A DNA stretch of 6,465 bases from Bacteroidales bacterium (GTDB lineage Bacteria; Bacteroidota; Bacteroidia; Bacteroidales; UBA7960): positions 1 through 6,465 of the forward strand of contig SKYG01000312.1 of the NCBI GenBank assembly GCA_007128045.1, given 5' to 3'. Each line of letters opens with the position of its first letter. The first letter of the stretch is position 1. The notes beneath the pieces are model-generated. The model saw only the letters and a program-made list of their open reading frames with translations, was not told where the DNA came from and did no database searches. Below are positions 1 to 6,400 of this stretch, piece by piece. A program made the position numbers and the translations under genes.

Positions 1-1137
1 AATAACATTTATTTTACTGGAATAAGGGATGGAATAAAGTTCTCCAATTATGTTGGGGTTATCCAGATTGGTAGACTGACTTTGGAAATACTTCCTAAAG
101 CTGACAACAATCGATCCCATAAAAAAAGTGATTACGACTCATGGCAGTCCGTGCTTCTTAGAATGCTGGCAATTTGCAACCATGTTAATATTCATAGCGT
201 ATCTGAAGCTTCATTAAGTCGTCGCTATCATAGCTTGCTCGACCTGTATTTCATCTTGTATTTAAATGAATTGGGGCAACTCATTCACCAGGGACTCATC
301 AAAAAGTACCGCAATACAAGTGGTAATCTCAATACCTTGAAGGGACGCATTGTCTTTTCCAAAAATATTCAGCACAACCTGATACACAAGGAAAAAATTT
401 TTACCGAGCATCAGCTCTATGATTATGAGCACCTGTTAAACCAGGTTCTATTAAAAGGGCTATCTGTTTTGTCGGTTATTTCCAACAATCCCGTTATTAC
501 CGACCGCATTCATAGAGTAAAGCTTGACTTTCCTGAAATCAAAGAAATACCTATCACAAAAACACATTTCGAAAAACTAATCATAAACCGAAGATCGGAA
601 CCTTATCGTCGTGCGTTAGACATAGCTCGATTGATTATCCTCAACTACCGCCCTGACATAAAATCCGGAAGTGAAAACATGCTTGCCCTTCTGTTTGACA
701 TGAATAAGTTGTGGGAAGAATATATTTATCGGATGCTTTTAAAGTTGGCAGGTGAGGGTATTTCGGTGAGTTTCCAAAACTCAAAAAAGTTCTGGGAGAG
801 CAAGACCATTCGTCCGGATCTTATCGTTAGTAAAAAAAATGATTCCGGATTAACTGAATTGTATGTAATTGATACCAAATGGAAAATTGTGGACATACAG
901 AATCCTTCTGATGATGATCTCAAGCAGATGTTTGCCTACAATGTTTATTGGGAGGCCAGGAAAAGCATGTTGTTATATCCCAAGACCCAAGAGCAGCCTG
1001 AAAAGTTTGGGATATTCCACATTGGTTTCCCGGAAAAGTCAAAATGCAAGCTTGGCTTCATAAATGTGCTGAATGAACATGGTGGTCTCAACATGAGTAT
1101 AGGTGATGAAATACTGGGAAAGCTGTTTGTTAGCTGA
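1..1137 (+). CDS. mcrC: McrC-family nuclease subunit of McrBC restriction system (5' partial)
   Basis: McrC is the endonuclease partner of the McrB GTPase motor in modification-dependent restriction; the complex cuts DNA carrying methylated cytosine. The frame is open from base 1 to the TGA at 1135-1137 (378 codons visible). The residues encoded before the TTG at 82 (YVGVIQIGRLTLEILPKAD) match the usual McrC N-terminal stretch 'GviqvG.l.ieIlPKad', so the TTG is internal and the gene starts upstream of the window. The C-terminal PD-(D/E)xK site is complete: RPDLIV with Asp at 817-819, then VIDTKWK with Asp at 871-873 and Lys at 877-879, followed by the conserved Q-M-A-Y helix (Gln at 925-927). 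A central DYEHLLNQVLLKGL helix also fits the family. Known McrC proteins are roughly 350-450 residues, so only a short N-terminal piece should be missing. mcrB would be expected just upstream. Family assignment is firm; DNA specificity cannot be read from this. Confidence 0.9.
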   Translation, partial: NNIYFTGIRDGIKFSNYVGVIQIGRLTLEILPKADNNRSHKKSDYDSWQSVLLRMLAICNHVNIHSVSEASLSRRYHSLLDLYFILYLNELGQLIHQGLIKKYRNTSGNLNTLKGRIVFSKNIQHNLIHKEKIFTEHQLYDYEHLLNQVLLKGLSVLSVISNNPVITDRIHRVKLDFPEIKEIPITKTHFEKLIINRRSEPYRRALDIARLIILNYRPDIKSGSENMLALLFDMNKLWEEYIYRMLLKLAGEGISVSFQNSKKFWESKTIRPDLIVSKKNDSGLTELYVIDTKWKIVDIQNPSDDDLKQMFAYNVYWEARKSMLLYPKTQEQPEKFGIFHIGFPEKSKCKLGFINVLNEHGGLNMSIGDEILGKLFVS

Positions 1138-1275
1138 TTATCACAAACAGGTGTTTCGACAAAAGCTGTTGCCAAGCATATTGCTAAACTTCATAGTGCA
1201 AATAGGATCGAAAGGGTTGGATCCCGACAATATGGCACCTGGAAAATAAAAGAAGTTCATAAAGGGGTTCGGTGA
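1138..1275 (+). pseudogene. C-terminal winged-helix fragment (remnant of an ATP-binding/Fic-type regulator)
   Basis: The 45 codons after the mcrC TGA stay open in the same frame to a TGA at 1273-1275. They read TGVSTKAVAKHIAKL followed by a turn and RIERVGSRQYGTWKI. This is the pattern 'GiS..tVe.hIakLk..g.ieRvGs...GyWki' seen at the C-terminus of many AlbA_2/divergent-AAA 'ATP-binding' proteins, RecG-like proteins and some Fic proteins, where it forms a DNA-binding winged helix. No start codon precedes the homology and nothing upstream belongs to such a protein, so this looks like the tail of a gene whose body was deleted. An alternative is that TGA readthrough would add this wHTH to McrC, but I see no readthrough signal. 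Family recognition is from memory of the motif; the exact parent family is uncertain. Confidence 0.55.
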
Positions 1276-1288
1276 TAGGTTCGGTGAT
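1266..1288. repeat. 12-bp tandem duplication
   Basis: GGTTCGGTGAT occurs at 1266-1276 and again at 1278-1288, separated by a single A, giving a 12-bp period with two copies. The first copy contains the stop codon of the winged-helix remnant. It looks like a small slippage or microhomology duplication in decaying sequence. No regulatory role is evident. Confidence 0.6.
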
Positions 1289-1327
1289 GTTCCCTGTAGC
1301 CATTTTATGGCCTGAATCTGATAGACA

Positions 1328-1432
1328 TTGGGAGCCGATCATTGGCAAGCTGCAAATGAAAAAGCAGCCAAGATCAACATACAGTATTACACCGACCAAA
1401 AAGACTGCCTGTTTAAGGCGTTGGTGGCATAA
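1328..1432 (+). pseudogene. Short open stretch, possible C-terminal gene remnant
   Basis: After an in-frame TAG at 1322-1324 the frame is open from a TTG at 1328 to the TAA at 1430-1432 (34 codons). The product reads as natural protein (AANEKAAKINIQYYTDQ, then KDCLFKALVA) with amphipathic, charged composition, and it stops 11 bases before the next gene's ATG. There is no ATG and no convincing ribosome-binding site, so a complete gene is unlikely. It may be the end of a deleted gene that once preceded the acidic small gene. I do not recognise the family. It could also be chance coding-like sequence. Confidence 0.25.
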
Positions 1433-1443
1433 AAATCATAACC

Positions 1444-1656
1444 ATGAAACAAAAAAGAGCGATTTTCATGACCATCTACGACGATGATGGCAACATTATT
1501 GAAGAAATTCCTATGACGGCAGCCGATGACGATTGGATGCGTGCCGGGAGGTTAAGGAAGAAGGACGATGAGGGCGACAAGGAAGCCGCTGAAGAACTTC
1601 GGAAAATGCAGAACACAGAGATGTATTATCTCGAAGAGGACGATGAAGACGTGTGA
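1444..1656 (+). CDS. Small acidic protein of unknown function
   Basis: This 70-residue protein starts at the ATG at 1444 (MKQKRAIFMTIYDDDGNIIE). About 22 of its 70 residues are Asp or Glu against about 11 Lys or Arg, and it ends in an acidic tail (YYLEEDDEDV). There is no signal peptide or membrane segment, so it is probably cytoplasmic. I do not recognise a family. The clusters DDD (13-15) and DDD (28-30), a central basic patch (RAGRLRKK) and the acidic tail suggest a flexible or partner-binding protein; that is inference. The leader has no clear Shine-Dalgarno, which is normal in Bacteroidota. Its end overlaps the start of the secreted repeat protein by 14 bases (ATG at 1643, TGA at 1654-1656), which implies co-transcription and probably coupled translation. 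The regular reading frame and the tight overlap argue that it is real. Confidence 0.65.
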   Translation: MKQKRAIFMTIYDDDGNIIEEIPMTAADDDWMRAGRLRKKDDEGDKEAAEELRKMQNTEMYYLEEDDEDV

Positions 1657-2038
1657 TATTGGCATATTGCTGTTGCTGTTGCTGATGGCATTCAATGTAT
1701 CAGCCCAGCGCATCTATGACGGCTCAGGGCGATTTATAGGCAGGGTTGATAGTGATAAATATTACGATGGCAGTGGACGATTTATTGGCCGTATTGACAA
1801 GGACAAGGTGTATGATGGCTCTGGCCGGTTTCTGGGAAGGATCGACAAGGAAAAGCTGTATGATTCCTCCGGGAAATACCAGGGACGTGTTAATGGGAGT
1901 CGTTTGTATGACTCTTCTGGAAGATTTGTTGGTCGGATCGATGGCAACAAAATCTATGACGGTTCCGGCAGGTTTATTGCCCGGACAGAGGGTTTAACTC
2001 AAAAGCAGGTAGTGTTGTTCTTTTACTTCTATTTTTAG
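1643..2038 (+). CDS. Secreted repeat protein, 5-fold beta-flower type
   Basis: The 131-residue protein starts at the ATG at 1643, inside the end of the upstream gene. This start gives a textbook signal peptide: MK, then a hydrophobic core (ILLLLLLMAF) and a probable cleavage site after VSA (residue 21). A longer reading from an ATG at 1568 would bury the signal and is rejected. The mature part is six tandem 16-residue units from residue 25, of type YDGSGRFIGRIDxDKv, then a hydrophobic C-terminus (KQVVLFFYFYF). Units 1-3 and 5 are close to consensus. Unit 4 diverges (YDSSGKYQGRVNGSRL) and unit 6 changes to ARTEGLTQ. This matches proteins annotated in Bacteroidota as '5-fold beta-flower' proteins, which are exported and of unknown function. 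Export to the periplasm or cell surface is inferred. The gene appears intact, in contrast with its neighbours. Confidence 0.85.
   Translation: MKTCDIGILLLLLLMAFNVSAQRIYDGSGRFIGRVDSDKYYDGSGRFIGRIDKDKVYDGSGRFLGRIDKEKLYDSSGKYQGRVNGSRLYDSSGRFVGRIDGNKIYDGSGRFIARTEGLTQKQVVLFFYFYF
1715..2002 (+). repeat. Six tandem 48-bp coding repeats (YDGSGR units)
   Basis: Units begin with the Tyr codon at 1715, 1763, 1811, 1859, 1907 and 1955, an exact 48-base period. The protein motif is strongly kept (Y-D-G/S-S-G-R/K at each start, G-R-V/I at positions 9-11 in five of six), while the DNA differs between units at many third positions. The array is therefore old and under protein-level selection, not a recent slippage product. 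Confidence 0.85.
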
Positions 2039-2046
2039 GTTGCGTA

Positions 2047-2136
2047 ATGGGGTTTTTTCGCACGATAACATGTTTCTGGTATCTTGCCATTGCCAGGGGA
2101 AAATCGTTGGAAGAGTGGCGATACGTCATGCTGTAA
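2047..2136 (+). CDS. Doubtful 29-residue ORF
   Basis: An ATG at 2047, eight bases after the repeat-protein stop, opens 29 codons to a TAA at 2134-2136. The product begins MGFFRTITCFWYLAIARGKS, is hydrophobic in the first half and charged in the second (LEEWRYVML). There is no clear ribosome-binding site and I do not recognise it. It could be a small membrane peptide, a gene remnant or chance. It is the only coding candidate in the gap 2039-2162 between two convergent genes. I see no clear rho-independent terminator in that gap. Confidence 0.2.
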   Translation: MGFFRTITCFWYLAIARGKSLEEWRYVML

Positions 2137-2162
2137 ATACCAATTCGTTGTTTGTGGATGCT

Positions 2163-2660
2163 TCATGACAACTGTTTTGCATCCCAGTACCTTTGGATTC
2201 GCCTGTTGCGAGCATTGATGAACTCAATTGCATTTATCATATAAGGAACATACTCGTCTTTGCTCGTTGGAAGGGCAGGCCTCTGAAGATCATCGAATGG
2301 TATAAAAAACTTCACTGATGTTAACTCTTCATCAATGATGTCCTGCAGTAGAAAGAACTCTATAAATCCCCGAAAATCTTTAAACAGATCGAAGAAGTTG
2401 GCATAACGTTGCAGTGTGTCATGAAGCGGACTCCATTCTCCACGATAGTGCCTTAAGATGCATTCAACAGTTAGGTCAAATCGATCCTTGATTCTTGGGT
2501 GAAACCCACGCGCACCATTAATGGTCATTTTTTGACCAATACGATGCCCAGGGAAGAGCATCATTCCGCCGATCGTGTAACCAATGGTGTTAAATTGATC
2601 AAGCTGATCTGATGGTATTTGTTCAATGATGTTGCGAATCTTATATTCCCTTGTAAATGA
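2163..2660 (-). pseudogene. DUF6994-type protein, N-terminally truncated
   Basis: On the minus strand the frame is open from about 2672 down to the TGA at 2163-2165. Recognisable family sequence begins at SFTREYKIRN (2660) and runs through IIEQIPSDQL, then FNTIGYTIGGMMLFPGHRIG, QKMTINGARGFHPRI and DRFDLTVECILRHYRGEWSP to the normal-looking C-terminus. The strings TIGGMM-FPG, MTINGARGF and DRFDLT-ECI-RHY are hallmarks of the DUF6994 family as I remember it; its function is unknown. No ATG, GTG or TTG lies between the in-frame stop at 2673-2675 and the ATG pair at 2559-2564, which is well inside the conserved region. The N-terminal half of the usual protein is absent and is replaced by the tail of the UDG-like fragment. 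Translation from 2564 could give 133 residues, but the protein would lack conserved sequence. Confidence 0.75.
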
Positions 2661-3071
2661 ACTCCGTTGTGATCAATACCGGTACTGAAGTGGCAAACAT
2701 GCTGTCAAGTTCCTTCGCAAGAAAGCCTGACCAGTATTTTTTGGCAATTTCTATCCAAGCCTTATTCTTGCTTGTTTCTTCAGCAAAATAGTTCCTGCAT
2801 AGGTTCTGCACATAGATGTTGCCCATGGAAAGTCCATCCACCAGGTCAATGTTCTTTTTATTACTTCTGAAATAAGGTGATTTTGGATTATCCAGCTCAA
2901 AGACCATATTAAATAGCTGTGGGTGATCCTTAACGATGCGTGTGGGGTCGCACCCAGGATGATGGCCTTGATTTCTCCACTGCCTCTATATGGCTCAGGG
3001 AATGGATATCGGGGATTAACCTTGTCCTGATAATCAGATAGCAGACTTTCAAGAATTTGTTGTTCTGTCAT
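2641..3071 (-). pseudogene. Uracil-DNA-glycosylase-family protein, frameshifted and 3'-truncated
   Basis: The start is the ATG at 3069-3071 (MTEQQILESLLSDYQDKVNP), preceded by an A-rich leader typical of Bacteroidota. The first frame runs through RYPFPEPYRGSGEIKAIILG and then loses the family motif. One added base near 2950 restores GADPTRIVKDHPQLFNMVFE and continues through NPKSPYFRS, MGNIYVQNLCRNYF, ETSKNKAWIEIAKKYW and VPVLITTEFIYKGI to the TAA at 2641-2643. The GADP-type motif after a beta strand corresponds to the GxDP water-activating loop of the UDG superfamily, and the PVLITTEFI strand precedes the part that should carry the second active-site region (HPS-like). That C-terminal part is missing. 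Family members are around 200 residues or more; about 143 codons remain. The family call rests on remembered homologues annotated as 'uracil-DNA glycosylase family'. Two lesions make it non-functional unless the frameshift is a sequencing error. Confidence 0.75.
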
Positions 3072-3104
3072 TGTTTCTATTAGTTGTTTGTTTACTTCTT
3101 ATCT

Positions 3105-3125
3105 ACCGGTTTGCTTAACACCGGT
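3105..3125. repeat. Paired ACCGGT palindromes in the divergent spacer
   Basis: ACCGGT occurs at 3105-3110 and 3120-3125 with a 9-base spacer. Each copy is self-palindromic, so the pair is both direct and inverted. It lies between the UDG-like start (3071, minus) and the kinase frame (plus). It could be a repressor site or a weak hairpin, or chance. No Bacteroidota -7 element (TAnnTTTG) was found near it on either strand. Confidence 0.3.
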
Positions 3126-3151
3126 TACTTTCCGATACAGTACTTTTCTAA

Positions 3152-3403
3152 TACCTGTTTTCCTGTTGGTTATGTGACATTAGCAACAAAAGGGTTACAA
3201 CAGTTATTCCCAATATTGTTAATGCCAGTTTCGACTGGATAGGGTTTTATGGGAAAATTGCCAGTGGGGGCAAAAGTCAGGAATTTGAGCAGTATTCCGA
3301 ACCTCTGAAAAGGTGGTACAAAGTATATGCTTACTCGCCGGAGAAGGATTATTTTGCCACTATTTTTTCAGATATTACAAGAGACAGACTGGCAAGTGAA
3401 GAA
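3152..3403 (+). pseudogene. Truncated PAS domain in frame with the kinase, no start codon
   Basis: The kinase frame stays open upstream of its first ATG back to a TAA at 3149-3151. From about 3176 it encodes clear PAS sequence: NKRVTTVIPNIVNASFDWIG, then EFEQYSEPLKRWYKVYAYSP, then KDYFATIFSDITRDRLASEE running into the ATG. This is the second half of a PAS domain of the type where the sequence 'FEqYSepL.rWy.V.aYSP..gyFa.iF.DIT' is common. The first 35-45 residues of that domain are absent and no ATG, GTG or TTG lies in the open stretch; CTG at 3155 is the only rare-start candidate. The original kinase was therefore longer, and its front was lost at about 3150-3180. Confidence 0.75.
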
Positions 3404-6400
3404 ATGGATCGGTTTTTCAACATCAACCTCGACCTTTTAAGCATTGCTGACATCGATGGCAGGTTTGTCAAAGTGAACCAATCGTGGGCAGATATTCTGG
3501 GATATTCTGTCGCAGAATTGGAAACGAAGAAGTTTCTCTCCTTTGTGCACCCTGACGACATGCAGGCAACCCTTGATGCCTTGCTGGATCTCAGTGCAAA
3601 CAAAGATGTACATAACTTCACCAACAGATACATGGCCAAAGATGGTTCGTATCGCCATATTGAATGGCGATCACGCCCTTATGGCAATCTGATCTATTCA
3701 TCTGCAAGAGATATCACAGAGAAATTGGCATCAGAAACCAAACTCCGTGAAACAGAAAAAAGACTCAGCACCGCACAGTCATTTGCATCTATTGGTGTAT
3801 GGGAATACAATGTCAACAATGGTAGCCTATACTGGTCAAAAGAATGTGAAGCATTGTTTGGTTTGGAAGAGGGTGAGTTTGAAGGAAGCTTTGAAGATTT
3901 CTTGAAGCGGGTGCATCCGGATGACAGGCAGCTTGTGATAGAAACAAATCAACCCATCACAGGTAACCGCAAAGCAGTACCGCTTGAGTATGAGCATCGG
4001 ATTATCAAAAAGAATGGAGAGACTTGCTGGGTGAGGGAGTCTGCCAGCCTGATAAAAAGCAATCCGGGCCAGGACGAAAAGATTGTGGGTTTGGTGATGG
4101 ATATCACCAAACAAAAAATGAACGAACTATCGCTTGCAAGGAGCGAAGAACGTTATCGTGGACTGGTGGAGTCACAAACAGATCTGATTGTCAGGGTAGA
4201 CGCTGACAACCGCCTTACTTTTGTGAATGACGCCTATTGCAAGATGTTTGGGAAAAGCCGTGAAGAACTGTTAGGACAATCGTTTACACCTTTGGTTCAC
4301 GAAGATGATTTGCAGCCCACCCTGGATGCGATGAAAGATTTGCATAAGCCACCCTATCGTTGCACTCTTGCACAAAGGGCCATGACCAAAGACGGCTGGC
4401 GATGGATTCATTGGGAAGATAATGCTATACTGGATGGTGATGACCAAATCCTGGAAATACAGGGCGTAGGGCGCGATATTACCAAACTAAAAGAGACCGA
4501 GGAGGCACTCAGGATAAACGAGATGCAGATGAAATCCCTTCTGGCAGAAACACCTGCTGTTGTTTATTCCTACAGATTTGTGAATGGCGCGGTTGATATT
4601 ATCTACATTAATGAGAATGTAGAAAACATACTTGGCTTCAAACCGGAATATTTCCTGAACAACTTTGAAGCCTGGGCAGCCTGTGTGCACCCTGATGACC
4701 TCGAAAAAAATCAAATCAGGTTGGAAAACACGGCGAAAAATTTGGTTATTGGTGTTGAAGACCACTTTGAATACAGATTTAAAGACAGCAAAGGAAACTT
4801 TCACTGGCTATGTGATCGTCAAAAGGTTATTCGTGGTATTGATGGAGATTTTCAGGTCGTGGGTGTATGGGTGGATGTCACAAAAGAAGTAGAAGCCAGG
4901 GAGGCTATAGAAAAAGAAGAGAAGTTGCGGCAGATCGTCGAAAACCTGGATGGAGTTTTCTGGCTCAGGTCAGCTGACAGGAGAGACATGCTTTACGTAA
5001 GCGATAAGTATGAGGAACTTTTTGGCAGAACCAAACAAAGCCTGAAAGATAACCCAAGGACATTCATGGGCAACATTCATAAGGATGATATCAAACGCAT
5101 TGAAAAAGCCTTTGAATATTTTCTGATAACTGGAAAATTTAACCAGGACTACCGCATCACAAAGCCCGATGGAAAAACAGCATGGCTAAGCTCAATGGCC
5201 TTCCCCGTAAAAAACGAAAATGGTAAGATCATACGTTACGCAGGCTTCGTTACTGAAATTACAAAGCGTAAAAAGATCGAGCAGCAGCTTATCGCCGAAA
5301 AAGAGAAAGCAGAAGAAAGTGACCGGTTGAAATCGGCTTTTCTGGCTACCATCAGCCATGAACTGCGTACGCCACTAAACCATATTCTGGGATTCAGCGA
5401 CATCATCCGATCCTCTTCCAAAGATGAAGATCATCGGGACTTCGCCGGCATGATTTACGAGAGCGGAAGCAAATTCTTGTCGATGGTAGAAGATATATTT
5501 GATTTGGCATTGGTTGAACGGGGAGAGGTCCGGCTGCGCAGGCAAACCTTTCAAATAGCAGAACTCTTTCTGGAAAATAAAAGCAGCCTGGAGGAGTTAC
5601 TGACAAAGTCAGAAAAAAATGAACAAATCAGCTTGGTTTTCAAGCCAGACAGCAATCTGCTAACGTCGTACATCCATAGCGACAGGTATAAAATCAGTCA
5701 GGTACTTGTCAATCTGTTCAAGAATGCAGTAAAATTCACACGTGAAGGCGTGATAGAATACGGCTTCTACAGTGAAGGCAACAACAAGCTTGTATTTTAT
5801 GTAAAAGATACCGGTGTGGGCATTCCGGCCGATAAAGCCGATGTCATTTTTGATTTTTTCAGACAGGCGGATGATTCGCATGCCAGGCATTTTGAAGGCC
5901 TGGGCATTGGACTTGCCATTTCACAAAAAATAGCCCATGCCATGCATGCCGAGCTATCATTCAGCTCTGTCGAAGGCAAAGGCACCACATTCTATTTCAG
6001 TATTCCCCTTGAGATGGCCAGCAGTGTAAAAAAAAGTGCCAACACTAAAGTCACAGAAAGGGATTACAACTTTTCCGGCAAAACGATCCTGATAGCCGAG
6101 GATGATGAATACGGTCTGTTTCTGATCCAATCCATTCTGAAAAACACCTCTGTAAATATCCTGGAGGCATTCAATGGCAAAGAAGCCGTTGAGTTGATTG
6201 CCAGGCATCCGGAAATTGAATTGGTATTGATGGATTTAAAAATGCCTGTCATGAATGGCCTCGATGCCACAAGACTGATAAAGGATATGAAGCCGGAGTT
6301 GCCCGTGTTGGCACTCACTGCATACAATCTGGCTAAAGACAGAGACAAAGCCATGGAAGCTGGGTGCGACGAAGTGATTACCAAACCCGTTAACCCAGAC

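Noticed and set aside
82..84. TTG at 82 as the mcrC start codon
   Set aside because: The frame is open upstream to base 1 and encodes conserved McrC sequence (YVGVIQIG) before it, so the start lies outside the window.
1184..1399. 71-residue minus-strand frame across the debris region
   Set aside because: It has no recognisable motif; it is antisense to the winged-helix remnant and runs through the 12-bp duplication (which creates its ITEPITEP string).
1568..1642. ATG at 1568 as the start of the repeat protein
   Set aside because: It would add 25 residues in front of a clear signal peptide and overlap the acidic gene by almost 90 bases; the ATG at 1643 places MKT directly before the hydrophobic core.
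1762..1950. Minus-strand frame antisense to the repeat protein
   Set aside because: Its repetitive sequence is only the mirror of the 48-bp coding repeats, which are under protein-level selection on the plus strand.
1715..2002. CRISPR-like periodicity
   Set aside because: The 48-base period has no separate repeat and spacer; it is a continuous in-frame protein repeat with divergent DNA.
2125..2169. GTCATG...CATGAC as a bidirectional terminator between convergent genes
   Set aside because: The arms are only six bases, the loop is 33 bases and there is no U-tract.
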